A DNA stretch of 64,000 bases, from contig JAGTYA010000024.1 in NCBI GenBank assembly GCA_024291935.2, forward strand, positions 5,890,001 through 5,954,000, read 5' to 3'. The DNA is from Okapia johnstoni. Taxonomy: Eukaryota; Chordata; Mammalia; Artiodactyla; Giraffidae. Shown one piece after another: positions 53,615-63,490 of this stretch. Below the pieces are notes generated by a model. The model saw nothing but the letters and a program-made list of their open reading frames with translations, was not told the DNA's origin and did no database searches. The stretch's first letter is position 1. Each line of letters begins with the position of its first letter. Position numbers and translations under genes: made by a program.

Positions 53615-55871
53615 TTTTTGTGAATGATCTGTTAAGGGAGATGAATCTAGGAAATTCATGTACTGATGGAAAGCTACGGCTCTTTAAAAAGGCACTCATT
53701 TGTGGTGTAAAATACAGCTGAGTGAGAGTGTACAAACCCAGGCAAGGTCGATGGGCCATTAAGGCATAGGCTGAATAGCTTTGCTGTAGAGCTGTCTGTA
53801 ATTACCTGCTCCTAACTGGTGCTCAGGGCTTCTGTTTCTATTCATTCCATGCAGGGAAACTAGAGGTCTGGTGGGATCTGTCACCCCTTCAAGGCTCCAG
53901 CTGCACCCTGTCACCTGCACCCTTTCTACTGAGCTCAGGTCCTTTCTCTGGTTGACTCCAGCCTTGAGGCTCAGGCCCAGGTGGTCCTATCTCTGGATCT
54001 TTATCCATGGACTTGGCGTAGGGTCTGTGGTCTTGCTCTCCCTAATGTCTTGGTCCAGCATCTTGGGTCCCTCCCACTGCAGAAACAAGCAAATGGCCTG
54101 GCATGTGGAACAGGTGGACTTCATACCATCCCCCTACCTGGGGCAAGACAGACCCCTACTCTGAACCCCAGACATGAAAGGACCCTGCTTTGTCCCTCCT
54201 CTGGCCCTGCTCTCCTCATAGGATGACAAACATGTATGGCCAAAGAAATATGCCCATTGGAGACTAGCCCCTAATTTAGACAATGGTTTGAATTCTTGAG
54301 ACCTAGAATTCTCTGCCCAAGTAGCCTGAAGCACTTGCTGACCCAGGTGGGCCTCTGTCCTGGGTCTGTCCTCCTGAGAGTGAATACCCTGGGAGCATAC
54401 CCAGGCCTGAGGGATACTGGGGGGTACTGAGGGGTTTGTGGGAGTCATGGAAGGAGTTCAAACATGTGCACTAGGGCCTCCACACCCTGAGGTTGTGGAA
54501 TAGACCTGGGGACAGAAAGGGAAGGAGGTGGGCCCAGGAGGGGCCAGGGAGGGTTCTTCCTGCACCTCCACATCTGGGCTGGTACCCCGAGGGGCCCGAG
54601 AACTTTCAGATCAAACCTGGCCTCCTGAGTTATTCTATAGTTGACTTGGCTAAGATAACAAATAGAATATATATTATTTCCAGTTCACTGGTGTGATTCA
54701 TCAATTTAAATATTTAGGAGCAAGGGCGTCCACCAGGTGTGGTCTCTGCCCCTCAAATGGCAGGGGCAACCAGGAGCACCTGTAGCACACAGACAATGTG
54801 CTGGGCCCTGGGGTCAGGGGGAGAAGCGGGTCTCCAGCAGGTTATGCTGACTGCCTCGTCTCTGAGTAGAGGAGCCTGATCTGGTCGAGAGGCAGGTGGA
54901 ATCCTCACGGGGTCATAGGCTCTCCCCCTGTGGGCCCAGCGCAGAGCTCAGCCATCCATGGGGGTCCTTTTATCACACTGGGTGAGGGGTCCTGCTCTGC
55001 TTCAGGGTGCCTTCAGTGCTATCCCACAGAAAAGCAGGGCCCTGTAGGAAGAAAGGCTGGAGAAGATGGCAGAGGCCCTGTAGCTGGGCTTACGGCTCCA
55101 TCCTCCCGCTCTGCCTCATTCATTCCTCACAACCAGCCTGCGAGAGGGTATGATCATCTTCCCATTTGCAGGTTAAGGCAGTGCTATCCCCAGACAGAAC
55201 AGATCCCAGTCACTCCTCTTGCACCCCCTGAACCTTTGGTACTCAGCAGAATGCACTGGGGGCAGGCTCCCAGTCACCCACCACAGTGCCTTTTCATATG
55301 CCCTTCTCTCTGCCTAGATCACCCTCCTGGTCCCCGTAGCTCTTCTTCCTCTTCCCTAGGCAAGTCAAGTCCATATTGTCATTCTTTAATCAGAGCATCA
55401 AAACCCTCTCCCAATGGCACTCACTCCAGGTCCAGCGAATTAAAGATGTGGGCAGTGAATCATCCAGTGCATTTCTCCTCCAACATCAGAGTTCCTACAC
55501 TAGAAATATGGAATGGATGAACAAATGGAGAGGATGAGATCTGAGCCAAGCCTGTGACTGCAGCCTGGAACCTCCCACAGCCCCATATCATCAAGCTTCT
55601 CCAATCCCCAAAGTCAACCTGGAGTCCTCCTCTGGGTGGACATCCCACACCTCCCCTAGTTGGAACCCTTATCATTCTGCTTCATCGATGGTCCTGTGTC
55701 TGCACTGGCCTCCCCATCCAGACCAGAGACTCTGAAGGGGAGATTCTCTCCAGGGCCCCAGGGCTCACCACGGTGCCAGACTAGGGTGGACTAGGGTGGG
55801 GACAGTGAATGTGTGTTGAATGAAAGGAGGGACTTTCAAGAGAAGGGAGGCCCCTGGCTCTACTCAGAGGC
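53615..55871. other. Long mostly unique stretch
   Basis: No gene recognised. 53620-53860 ('gggccattaaggcatagg', 'gtctgtaattacctgctcct') and 54600-54720 ('gctaagataacaaatagaat', 'attcatcaatttaaatattt') look repeat-free with factor-like AT cores. A 196-codon open frame (54930-55520, plus) lacks any known domain. Confidence 0.45.
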
Positions 55872-56066
55872 AAAAGCTCTGATCCTCAATGTTGTGTGGC
55901 AGCCTGGATGGATGGGAGGTGAGTTTGGGGGAGAATGGATACATGTATACGTATGGCTGAGTGCCTTTGCTGTTCACCTGAAACTATCACAACATTGTTA
56001 ATCAGCTATACCTCAATACAAAATAAAAAGTTGTTTTTTTTTAATTAAAAAAAAAGCTCTGGTCCT
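55872..56066 (+). mobile_element. L1 3' end with 15-base target duplication
   Basis: L1 tail 55887-56051 ('ctatcacaacattgttaatc', 'agctatacctcaatacaaaa', A-rich end). Flanked by 'aaaagctctgatcct' (55872-55886) and 'aaaagctctggtcct' (56052-56066). Confidence 0.93.
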
Positions 56067-56100
56067 TTGCTCTGCAGGCTGAGCTATGGTGTACTCTCCC

Positions 56101-56103
<3 letters not shown>

Positions 56104-56151
<48 letters not shown>
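56104..56151. repeat. (CA)24 microsatellite
   Basis: Uninterrupted CA units right after 'ctctccccag'. Long and pure, so probably polymorphic. Confidence 0.98.
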
Positions 56152-56154
<3 letters not shown>

Positions 56155-56547
56155 CTATGGCACAAATTTGGCTGCAACACTCAGAGGTCCTGGGGGAAGA
56201 TACAGGAAACAAGATGGAAACGGGAGCTGAGGGGATGGGAGAAAGGCTTCCAGGGTAAGCACACCAGTGAACTGGGGCCTCCTCTCTCCTCTGAGAAGAA
56301 TCAGGAGGTAGCATGCCTGAGACTGCGGTCTAGTCATATGGCTTCGATCACAGCTGTGGAGTTGGCAGTATCTGAGAGGCATTGGTGGAGTGACGGCTTC
56401 TAACTCATTCCCACCCCCTTGAGGCTGACATCTTAAAATTCATGGAATCACAGCACCTCAGGGCTGCAAGGACTCTCCTAGGCACTTACTAATAACCTGC
56501 CATGGCAGGAACTGGGTTTATTATCATGTACATATTTGCAACCGTTG

Positions 56548-56648
56548 GGGTAGACTCCGGGAGTTGGTGATGGACAGGGAGGCCTGGCATGCTGCGATTT
56601 ATGGGGTCGCAAAGAGTCAGACACGACTGAGCGACTGAACTGAACTGA

Positions 56649-56694
<46 letters not shown>
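56548..56694 (+). mobile_element. BovB 3' end carrying a (CA)n tract at its tail
   Basis: About 100 bases of BovB ('gactccgggagttggtgatg', 'atggggtcgcaaagagtcag', 'ctgagcgactgaactgaact') followed at once by about 21 CA units (56652-56694). The tract seems to have expanded from the insertion's tail. Confidence 0.93.
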
Positions 56695-56697
<3 letters not shown>

Positions 56698-57032
56698 AAT
56701 TTTATCTTTGCCCACTCAGCTTCTCCCCTTCCCTTGCCCTCTAAATGAGAATGCTATCTTTGCAAGATGGTTTCTGATGTATGTGTGCACCCACTTACAA
56801 CACAGAGCCATGAGGGGAGACAAAGAAGAAATCAAGACTGAGGTGCTGGTTCTATGAGATGCAATGGGGGAGGAAGAGGAGGAGAGACAGCAGCTCAGAG
56901 CTGTGGGCTGGAGAGATCTGGAAGGTTTGGCTTGCGTGAGGCTCTGCAGTTCCCCAAAGGTGAGGCAGGGGACCTGGAGAAAGTGTCGTGGAGGGTACAA
57001 ATTGCATCCCCTTTAGTCTCCGTCATGAAATG

Positions 57033-57265
57033 GAAGTAATAAGAAGTGAAGTGAAAGTCACTCAGTCATGTCCGACTGTTCGTGACCCCATGGACTGTAC
57101 CCTGCCAGACTCCTCTGCCCATGGAATTCTCCAGGCCAGAATACTTGAGTGGATAGCCTAGCCCTTCTCCAGTGAATCTTCCCGACCCAGGAATCGAAAC
57201 AGGATCTCCTGCCTTGCAGGCAGATTCTTTACCAGCTGAGCTACCAGGGAAGCCCAGAAGTAATA
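57033..57265 (-). mobile_element. Bov-tA SINE with exact target duplication
   Basis: Antisense SINE 57042-57256. Exact 9-base 'gaagtaata' at 57033-57041 and 57257-57265. Carries the 'ggccagaatacttgagtgga' variant. Confidence 0.94.
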
Positions 57266-57277
57266 CAGGAATTCCTT

Positions 57278-58002
57278 TTTATTTCTTTAATTAATTTATT
57301 TTATTAGAGGCTATTTACTTTATAATATCGTGGTGGTTTTTGTCATACATTGACATGAATCAGCCATGGGTGTACATGTGTCCCTCCATGAACCACCCCC
57401 CACCGCCCTCCCCACCCCATCCCTCTGGGTTGTCCCAGAGCACCAGCTTTGGGTGCCTTGCTTCATGCACCAAATTTGCACTGGTCATATATTTTACATA
57501 CGGTAATATACATGTTTCAATGCTATTCTCTCATATCATCCCATCCTCGCCTTCTCCCACATAGTCCAAAAGTCTGTTCTTTACATCTGTGTCTCTTTTG
57601 CTGTCTTGCATATAGGGTCGTTGTTACCATCTTTCTAAATTTTGTATATATGCATTAATATACTGTACTGCTGCTTCTGCTGCTGCTGCTGCTAAATCAC
57701 GTCAGTCGTGTCCGACTCTGTGCGACCCCATAGAAGGCAGCCTGCCAGGCTCCCCCGTCGCTGGGATTCTCCAGGAAAGAACACTGGAGTGGGTTGCCAT
57801 TTCCTTATCCAGTGCATGAAAGTGAAAAGTGAAAGTGAAATCGCTCAGTCGTGTCCAACTCTTCACAACCCCATCGACTGCAGCCCACCAGGCTCCTCCG
57901 TCCATGGGATTCTCCAGGCAAAAGTACTGGAGTAGGTTGCCATTGCCTTCTCCAATATACTGTTCTGGTGTTTCTCTTTCTGGCTTACTTCACTCTGTAT
58001 GA
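57278..58002 (-). mobile_element. L1 3' end, antisense, 5'-truncated
   Basis: 'attttattagaggctattta', 'cattgacatgaatcagccat', 'ggtgtacatgtgtccctcca', 'ccagagcaccagctttgggt', 'gtctgttctttacatctgtg', continuing after the Bov-A2 with 'ttctctttctggcttacttc', 'actctgtat'. It stops there; the expected next L1 bases are not found, and RER1 pseudogene sequence follows. Confidence 0.93.
57657..57963 (-). mobile_element. Bov-A2 SINE (dimeric) with exact target duplication
   Basis: Antisense dimer 57667-57953 with the TGC-repeat head, linker 'gtgcatgaaagtgaaaagtg' and second unit. Exact 10-base 'aatatactgt' at 57657-57666 and 57954-57963. Inserted in the L1. Confidence 0.96.
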
Positions 58003-59640
58003 TTGAGGCCCCAGAGGCAGTGCCACAGAAAACGCAGACCAAGTGCTCTTCTGCCCCTTCCCAGACGCAGTGGATCGCCGCACCAGTGCGTGCCCTCCTT
58101 CAGGCGGCCCTCGGGGGACTGTGCTGGGTCGCAGCAGACGGCAAGAATGTCCGAAAGTGACAGTGGGGGAGATTCTGTCCATGGGAGACCTCCCGTGGCC
58201 CACAGACTTGTCACGAGACTTGGACAGATCTACTAGTCCTGGCCAGACAATTCTGTGGCACTCCAGGCCCAGCGATGGGTGGTGACGCCGGACGAGAGCT
58301 TCCGCTACATGATCCGAGTTTATCTGCTGCGGGGTTGGGACATCGTCACCAACACCTTGGGAGTCTGTCATCTAAATCTCTTCCTAGCCTTCCTTTCTCC
58401 AAAAGTGGATCCCTCCTTAATGAAAGATTCAGACTGTGGTCCCCGCGTTACCAACCAAATAGAACGAGGGGTTCCAGCCCTTTATCCGGAGGCTCCCAGA
58501 GTTTAAGTTTTGGCATGCAGCAACCAAGGGCATCCTCGTGGCCATGGTCTGCATCTTCTTTGAGGTGTTCTGGCCCATCCTGGTGATGTACTTCATCAGG
58601 GAGTTATTTTCTTTCTAAAAAAGAGCTTCAATTATTTGTAACTGAAATACCAGGTTCTTGAAGAAGCTGGCATTTAAACTGAATCTCATTGATTTACTTT
58701 CCAATGCCTGTCAGGCATGCAGACGCTGTAGTAGAGCGTGGCTGGGGAGGGCAGGCAGCCGGCAGCCGGGGCCAGGCCAATGGAGGGAACCAGGACGACT
58801 GGCTGATGCCTCCGAGAATGTCCACCAAGGCCGGACAGCCGCGTGGAGGATGCCCACTGTCCTGGGTGGGGAGACACTCCAATAACTGCAGGTCCCAATG
58901 CCAGTTTCCCAATTTCATCTCAGGAAAGATGTGTCGAGTTGGCCTCTACCATAATGCCTCAAAACTTTGTTCTTAACCACCATGATGGCTTTTGAGGGCA
59001 ATTATACATTATGTATTATAATTTGGATTTATAAATATATTTAAGTATATTATCATATTATATATTATAAATAATTATATTTGTATATTATAACCTATTA
59101 ATATTATAAATAGGTGGCACCAGTGATAAAAAAACCTGTCTGCCAATGCAAGAGACCTAAGAGACTTGAATTCAATCCCTGAGTGGAGAAGAGTCCCTGG
59201 AGGAAGGCATGGCAACCCACTTCAGTATTCTTGCCTGTCGGCAGGACAGAGGAACCTGGTGGGCTACAGTCCATAGGGTCAACATGACTGAAGCAACTTA
59301 ACACGCATGCACACAATATTTATAGTATAAATATTTGGAATTGTAAATATATATTATATTTTAATTGTTTGTGATTATTTTGACACATTTATTTGATATG
59401 TGTAGAGTTGTTTTAATTTAAATGTGTTCTCATGCAGCAGCCCCCTTTTCAGAAAAGCCTGGCAGGAGTGGCCAGTTCTGTGGGTTTTAATGCACACATA
59501 GCTTCTCTTTCCACAGGGAAACAACTCTGACCTGCACGTCAACCTTTTTAATATAATAAAAAACCAGTACTTATTAACATTTTACCAAGTGACTTTTAAA
59601 TTCCAACTTTATTAAAGACATTGTCCCTGCAAAAGAAAAA
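58003..59640 (+). pseudogene. RER1: Processed pseudogene of RER1
   Basis: RER1 is a four-pass membrane receptor of about 196 residues that returns escaped proteins from Golgi to ER. Here an intronless copy starts at ATG 58147 after about 140 bases of 5' untranslated-like sequence. Readable in order: 'MSESDSGGDSVHG', 'TRLGQIY', an in-frame TAG at codon 30 (58234-58236, from CAG), 'RWVVT', 'YMIRVYLLRGW', 'HLNLFLAFLSPKVDPSLM'. A one-base shift near 58445-58460 follows, then 'LPEFKFWHAATKGILVAMV' and 'VFWPILVMYFI', with about five residues lost before 'VFWP'. About 50 C-terminal codons are missing; the frame ends at 58616-58618. The rest to the 'attaaa' at 59611-59616 and the A-rich 59631-59640 is probably 3' untranslated sequence (inference), cut by a SINE. 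No clear target duplication. Confidence 0.92.
59113..59312 (+). mobile_element. Diverged Bov-tA SINE
   Basis: Sense: 'ctgtctgccaatgcaagaga', 'ggcatggcaacccacttcag', 'tggtgggctacagtccatag', tail 'gactgaagcaacttaacacg'. The start of the tRNA-like head is lost in the AT-rich flank. It sits within the presumed 3' part of the RER1 pseudogene. Confidence 0.88.
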
Positions 59641-59959
59641 TTGTTGATTACTGGACTATTTCTTTGGATACAACACTGATTTGAGACTGGGCCCCATGGA
59701 ACCCCAGTTATAATCAGGTCATGCATGAAGGATACAGACATTTTTCAGGGGCAGAGGTGAGATTGTGGGGATCATCCCAAGGCCCAGGACCTACCGAGGC
59801 AGGGGAGACAGTGCATTAATAGCTCTGAACCAAGAAGAGCCTTTACTTGTGGAAGTTTGTTTTAAAGTCAGAGAGTTTGTGGGACAAAAGTAAGGCATAA
59901 AAGACTATCTTAAGGAGGGTGATCAAGTTAGCATTTGTTGGGTGCATCACTGAGAGTCA

Positions 59960-60085
59960 GGTGACAGTCTAGCCAGTGGATGTCACCTCCGCCATCCCAC
60001 AGAGGAGGAAATAGCCTCAGAGAGGGGAATAGACTCACTCAAGCTCACACGGCCTAGCAGTAAGGAGCTGGGTGCAAATGCCGCC
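59960..60085 (-). repeat. MIR SINE
   Basis: Antisense: 'cccacagaggaggaaatagc', 'gactcactcaagctcacacg', 'gtaaggagctgggtgcaaat'. Confidence 0.75.
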
Positions 60086-60334
60086 TGCCTGGCTTCCCCT
60101 TAAGCTCTTTCCACTCACCCCTGGGGTAGAGGAGGGAGAGGCAACATGCAGCTTTGAGGGATCTAGGCAGGAGCTGGGAGTGGCAGAGGTCACGTGTGAG
60201 CTGGAGTTTTAAGGAGGCTAAGAATTCTGACCAACAGGGGCTAGGACATGGGTCATAGGTGAGGAAGAGGTATTCCAGGTGGAAGAAGCTACATGAGGAT
60301 CAGCTTGGAAGTGGAGAAGCCAAGGGTATTTGCC

Positions 60335-60358
60335 GGGGGGGGGGGGGGGGGGGGGGGG
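60335..60358. repeat. Run of 24 G
   Basis: Uninterrupted G homopolymer after 'tatttgcc'. It could fold as G-quadruplex; its length may also be uncertain from sequencing. Confidence 0.9.
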
Positions 60359-61499
60359 CAAAGAGGGAAGTGGGGTTTGGTAGGATCAGCAAAGGGAGAG
60401 GTAACAGGAAGGGTAGGGTGGGTAGGCCTTGATCAAGAAGTCCCTCTAAGGTCACAGCTTTGCACAAATCTTCCAGCCCCCTGGAGTGAAATGGGTGAAC
60501 TCAACTTGAGTATGAAAGCTTGGGCTTGTTTTTTCAGCCCTTTAGACTCCAGTTCTTTCCCTGCTGTTATCAGTAGCCAACTGCCAGCCCTCCCTCAGGG
60601 CCCTGACCTCTCCCACAGGCCCAGCTCTGCACATCCAGGTTCAGCTGGCCCTGCAGACTCCATCAGCCTGCCCTGAGCCCATCACCCAGCCTCCTCAGGC
60701 TCTGCATCGTGGACAGCTCTGAGCGGAGTCACGGCTGAAGTCAGTGATGAGAGTGGCTATTGGAGGTGCTCACCCCTCTGGCCTATTGTCCAGATTAAAG
60801 CCACCCTTTCTGAAAGCACTGTCAGAATGAGTCCCTCCCCTGCCTATTATCTACCAATGGCTTCCCATCCCAACGTCTGTGGCCATTAAAGCCACCCGTG
60901 CTCTCCCACCTCCCACTGCCACTTCTACCCTGTTATTCCCACTGTGGGAGGAAATTAGTTTTCAGGCTGTGCAGCTGCTGATTTACAACTCATTCCTAAG
61001 CCACCCACCAGCCATGGAGCACAGGCCAGGGTTACACACACTGTTTCCACCTGACCACTCCCCCAGGCTTCCCATCATGTCCTCTCACCCAGACACAACC
61101 CCAGTGGCCCTGTGTTTCTCTGTGGTCCATGCTGTCTCCTGGGAGTCAGGCTCTCTCAGGGAACCCAGCCCAGGGCACTCCATCTCTGCCTGGAAGTCAA
61201 GGAGCGTGTCACCATCAGCTCAGGGGCCACACTCGGCATCTCTCGGTGGGAGATCCATTCTGGCTGGTTGGCAGCCACCACTTGCCAGACCCCTGGGTCT
61301 CCAGCATGAGCGTGGAGGAGTCATGGGGGAGTCCTGGGGAAAGCATTACTGTTGTCAGAGAACCCTTCTGAAATGCAGAATCCCCGTGAAAGGAAGCACA
61401 TCACGCTCTCAGCGTTCTCCAACCTCCCTCCCACCCACCTGGGTGCTGAGTCCTGGAGTCAGGCCTCATCACCAGGATCAGGTGCTGATGTCATCGACA
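60359..61499. other. Unique stretch with an unsupported 267-codon frame
   Basis: No repeat recognised. An open frame at 60879-61682 (plus, 267 codons) has no known domain, no convincing start context and runs into an MIR at its 3' side, so it is not called. Confidence 0.5.
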
Positions 61500-61690
61500 G
61501 CACAGGCTCTGGATTCAGCCGGGCCTGACTTCAAGTCCTGTCTCTGCCTCTGGTGCCCTCGGGCGACCTTTGATCCCTCTGGACCTCAGCCTCCCATCTG
61601 TTCTTGGGGCAAAAGATATGAAGGGAAAGATGGGATGAGACTGGCCACTTCGGAGGACAGAGGAGAGGATTCAGTGAAATGAGGCTCAGA
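61500..61690 (+). repeat. MIR SINE
   Basis: Sense: 'gctctggattcagccgggcc', 'tgacttcaagtcctgtctct', 'tccctctggacctcagcctc'. Confidence 0.72.
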
Positions 61691-61814
61691 ACCACGTGGC
61701 CCTGAGCCTGCGTGTAGGAGGAGCTCAGCCCCTGTTGGCTGTTGTCACTGTCACAGGGGCAGCGGGGTGCGGTGGCGACAGGCCGGGTGTGACTGTGGTC
61801 CCCATCCCTCCCTG

Positions 61815-61945
61815 GTGTGTGACCAGGCAAGCTACTCAACGGTGCTGGGCATCAGTTTCTGCATCTGTAACATGGGGAGGAGGATGGTGCCACCTGGCAG
61901 AGTTGTTGAGAGTATTCAATGAGTTCTCATGGGTAAAGCATTTGC
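61815..61945 (+). repeat. MIR SINE
   Basis: Sense: 'gtgtgaccaggcaagctact', 'atcagtttctgcatctgtaa', 'gagttgttgagagtattcaa'. Confidence 0.75.
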
Positions 61946-62436
61946 TCACGGTACCTCCATCCGAACCCCGCCTCGCCGATCATATTCACAGTGGCTCTTT
62001 CTGGGCCTGTCAGCCTCACCCAACCCCAAGCCCCCTGAAGGCAGGGCCAGTGTGTCCACTCAGGTGGCCAGCTCATCCTGTTTTACCTGGGACTGTCCCA
62101 GCTTCAGCACTGAAAGTCTTATGTCCCAGGAAGACCCTCAGGACCCAGAAAACCAGAAGAGTTGGTCACCCTCTTCTCCATCTGTGCATCCCTCCCCAAC
62201 CCCAGCTTTGTCCAGCTGATTCCAGCTTACACATCACTGCCTCAGAGAAGCTGGGCCTGACCTGAGACCTGTGTCCCCCTCCTTCCTGGTCCCTGTGTCC
62301 CTCATCACATTAATGTCTCCATCTGTTTCCCATCCTCCTCCCCAGTTCAGGAAAGGAAGTTCTCTCCCTCTCCACAGGATCACCTGGACCCACTTAAGGT
62401 CTGGCGTGTAACCAGGGGTGATCAATACATAAATCA

Positions 62437-62525
62437 ATGTCATTCATTTATTAAGCACCTACTATATGCCAGGCCCTGTCCTAGGCACTGGGGACACAGC
62501 ACTGAGTGGGACAGATTTAATATCT
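62437..62525 (+). repeat. L2/MIR3-like fragment
   Basis: 'tcattcatttattaagcacc', 'tactatatgccaggccctgt', 'cctaggcactggggacacag' is the common start of this old repeat type. 61946-62436 before it is unique with nothing recognised. Confidence 0.65.
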
Positions 62526-62766
62526 TGGGAAGGGAACATGGGCAGTGGGCAGAGCGAGATGGACAGTCCAGCCTGGTGGTGTCAGGGGCCTTCCTGGAGG
62601 AAGTGGTGTCTCAGGTGGGGTTGTGAGGATGAGCAGGGGTACACAAGCCACAGGAGGGGAAGAGGGTCCCAGCAGACCCACCAGTGGAGCAAAGGCTGGG
62701 AAGACAGAGGAGGTAAAACGGTCCAGCAGAGTTAGGGTCCTTGAAAATTCCAGAAATAGAGTTGCC

Positions 62767-62918
62767 CACTGGCTGTATGCTGGAGAAGGAAATGGCAACC
62801 GACTCCAGTATTCTTGCCTGGAGAATCCCATGGACAGAGGAGACTGGTGGGCTTCAGTCCGTGGGGTCTCAAAGAGTCGGATACAACTGAGTGACTAACA
62901 CACACACTGGCTGTATGC
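62767..62918 (+). mobile_element. 5'-truncated Bov-tA SINE with exact 14-base target duplication
   Basis: Only the 3' 124 bases (62781-62904) are present, from 'tggagaaggaaatggcaacc' to 'gagtgactaacaca'; the tRNA-like head is absent. 'cactggctgtatgc' is exact on both sides (62767-62780, 62905-62918), so the insertion was truncated when it integrated. Confidence 0.96.
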
Positions 62919-63349
62919 AGCTGGAGCCATTTTATGCAGAAGAGAGCCAGGCCTGGAGAGGTTAATGGGCCCACCCAGGTCACCCAGGGGTCAGCGATGG
63001 AGCACTTGCCTAGGAGTCCACTTCCCCGGAACCCTGGCCAGGCCTCCTTCACCTCGGGTCTTTCTCTGCACCCCAGTCCACCCCAGCCTCTATCACGCTG
63101 ATCTTTTTCCTCTTCTCTAGCAACTCCTCTTTCACCTTCCACCTTGGCGGCTGAGGCAATTTCTCAATGTCCAGCCAAAGGGGTAATACTTATCGGATTT
63201 GATTTAAGTAGTAAAACATTTGCTGGCCCAGCCATTCGGGTGGGAGAGCTGGGAACAGCGGGGCCTGGCTGCAGACACAGGCATCAATCTTGTTGTTTTC
63301 CCAACATGAGGCCTCAGAGGTACTGACTGGGGGCTTTGGGGCCAGCGGC
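62919..63349. other. Unique stretch, possible constrained segment
   Basis: 63125-63310 is repeat-free with 'ctcaatgtccagccaaag', 'aatacttatcggatttgatt' (GATA-like) and 'tagtaaaacatttgctggcc'. Nothing coding recognised. Confidence 0.35.
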
Positions 63350-63490
63350 TCTGGGGGTGGATCCTCTGTTCCCAGGCTATGTGAGTCTGGGTACGTCTCC
63401 TCACCTCTGGGAGCCTTGGCTTGCTTCTGTGTAAAGTGGGGCACCACCATGTACCCTGCAGGGGTTGTCGTAAGGACTGGAGATGTTGGA
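63350..63490 (+). repeat. MIR SINE
   Basis: Sense: 'ctgggtacgtctcctcacct', 'ctgggagccttggcttgctt', 'ctgtgtaaagtggggcacca', 'ggttgtcgtaaggactgg'. The final 510 bases of the window hold nothing I recognise. Confidence 0.78.

Noticed and set aside
54930..55520. 196-codon plus-strand open frame
   Set aside because: No domain; serine/proline-rich composition typical of chance frames in this region.
58003..58620. Functional RER1 gene
   Set aside because: In-frame stop at codon 30, a frameshift, a small deletion and loss of the C-terminus; no introns. It is a dead retrocopy.
60879..61682. 267-codon plus-strand open frame
   Set aside because: No recognisable domain or family; its 3' part is an MIR. 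Composition-driven.
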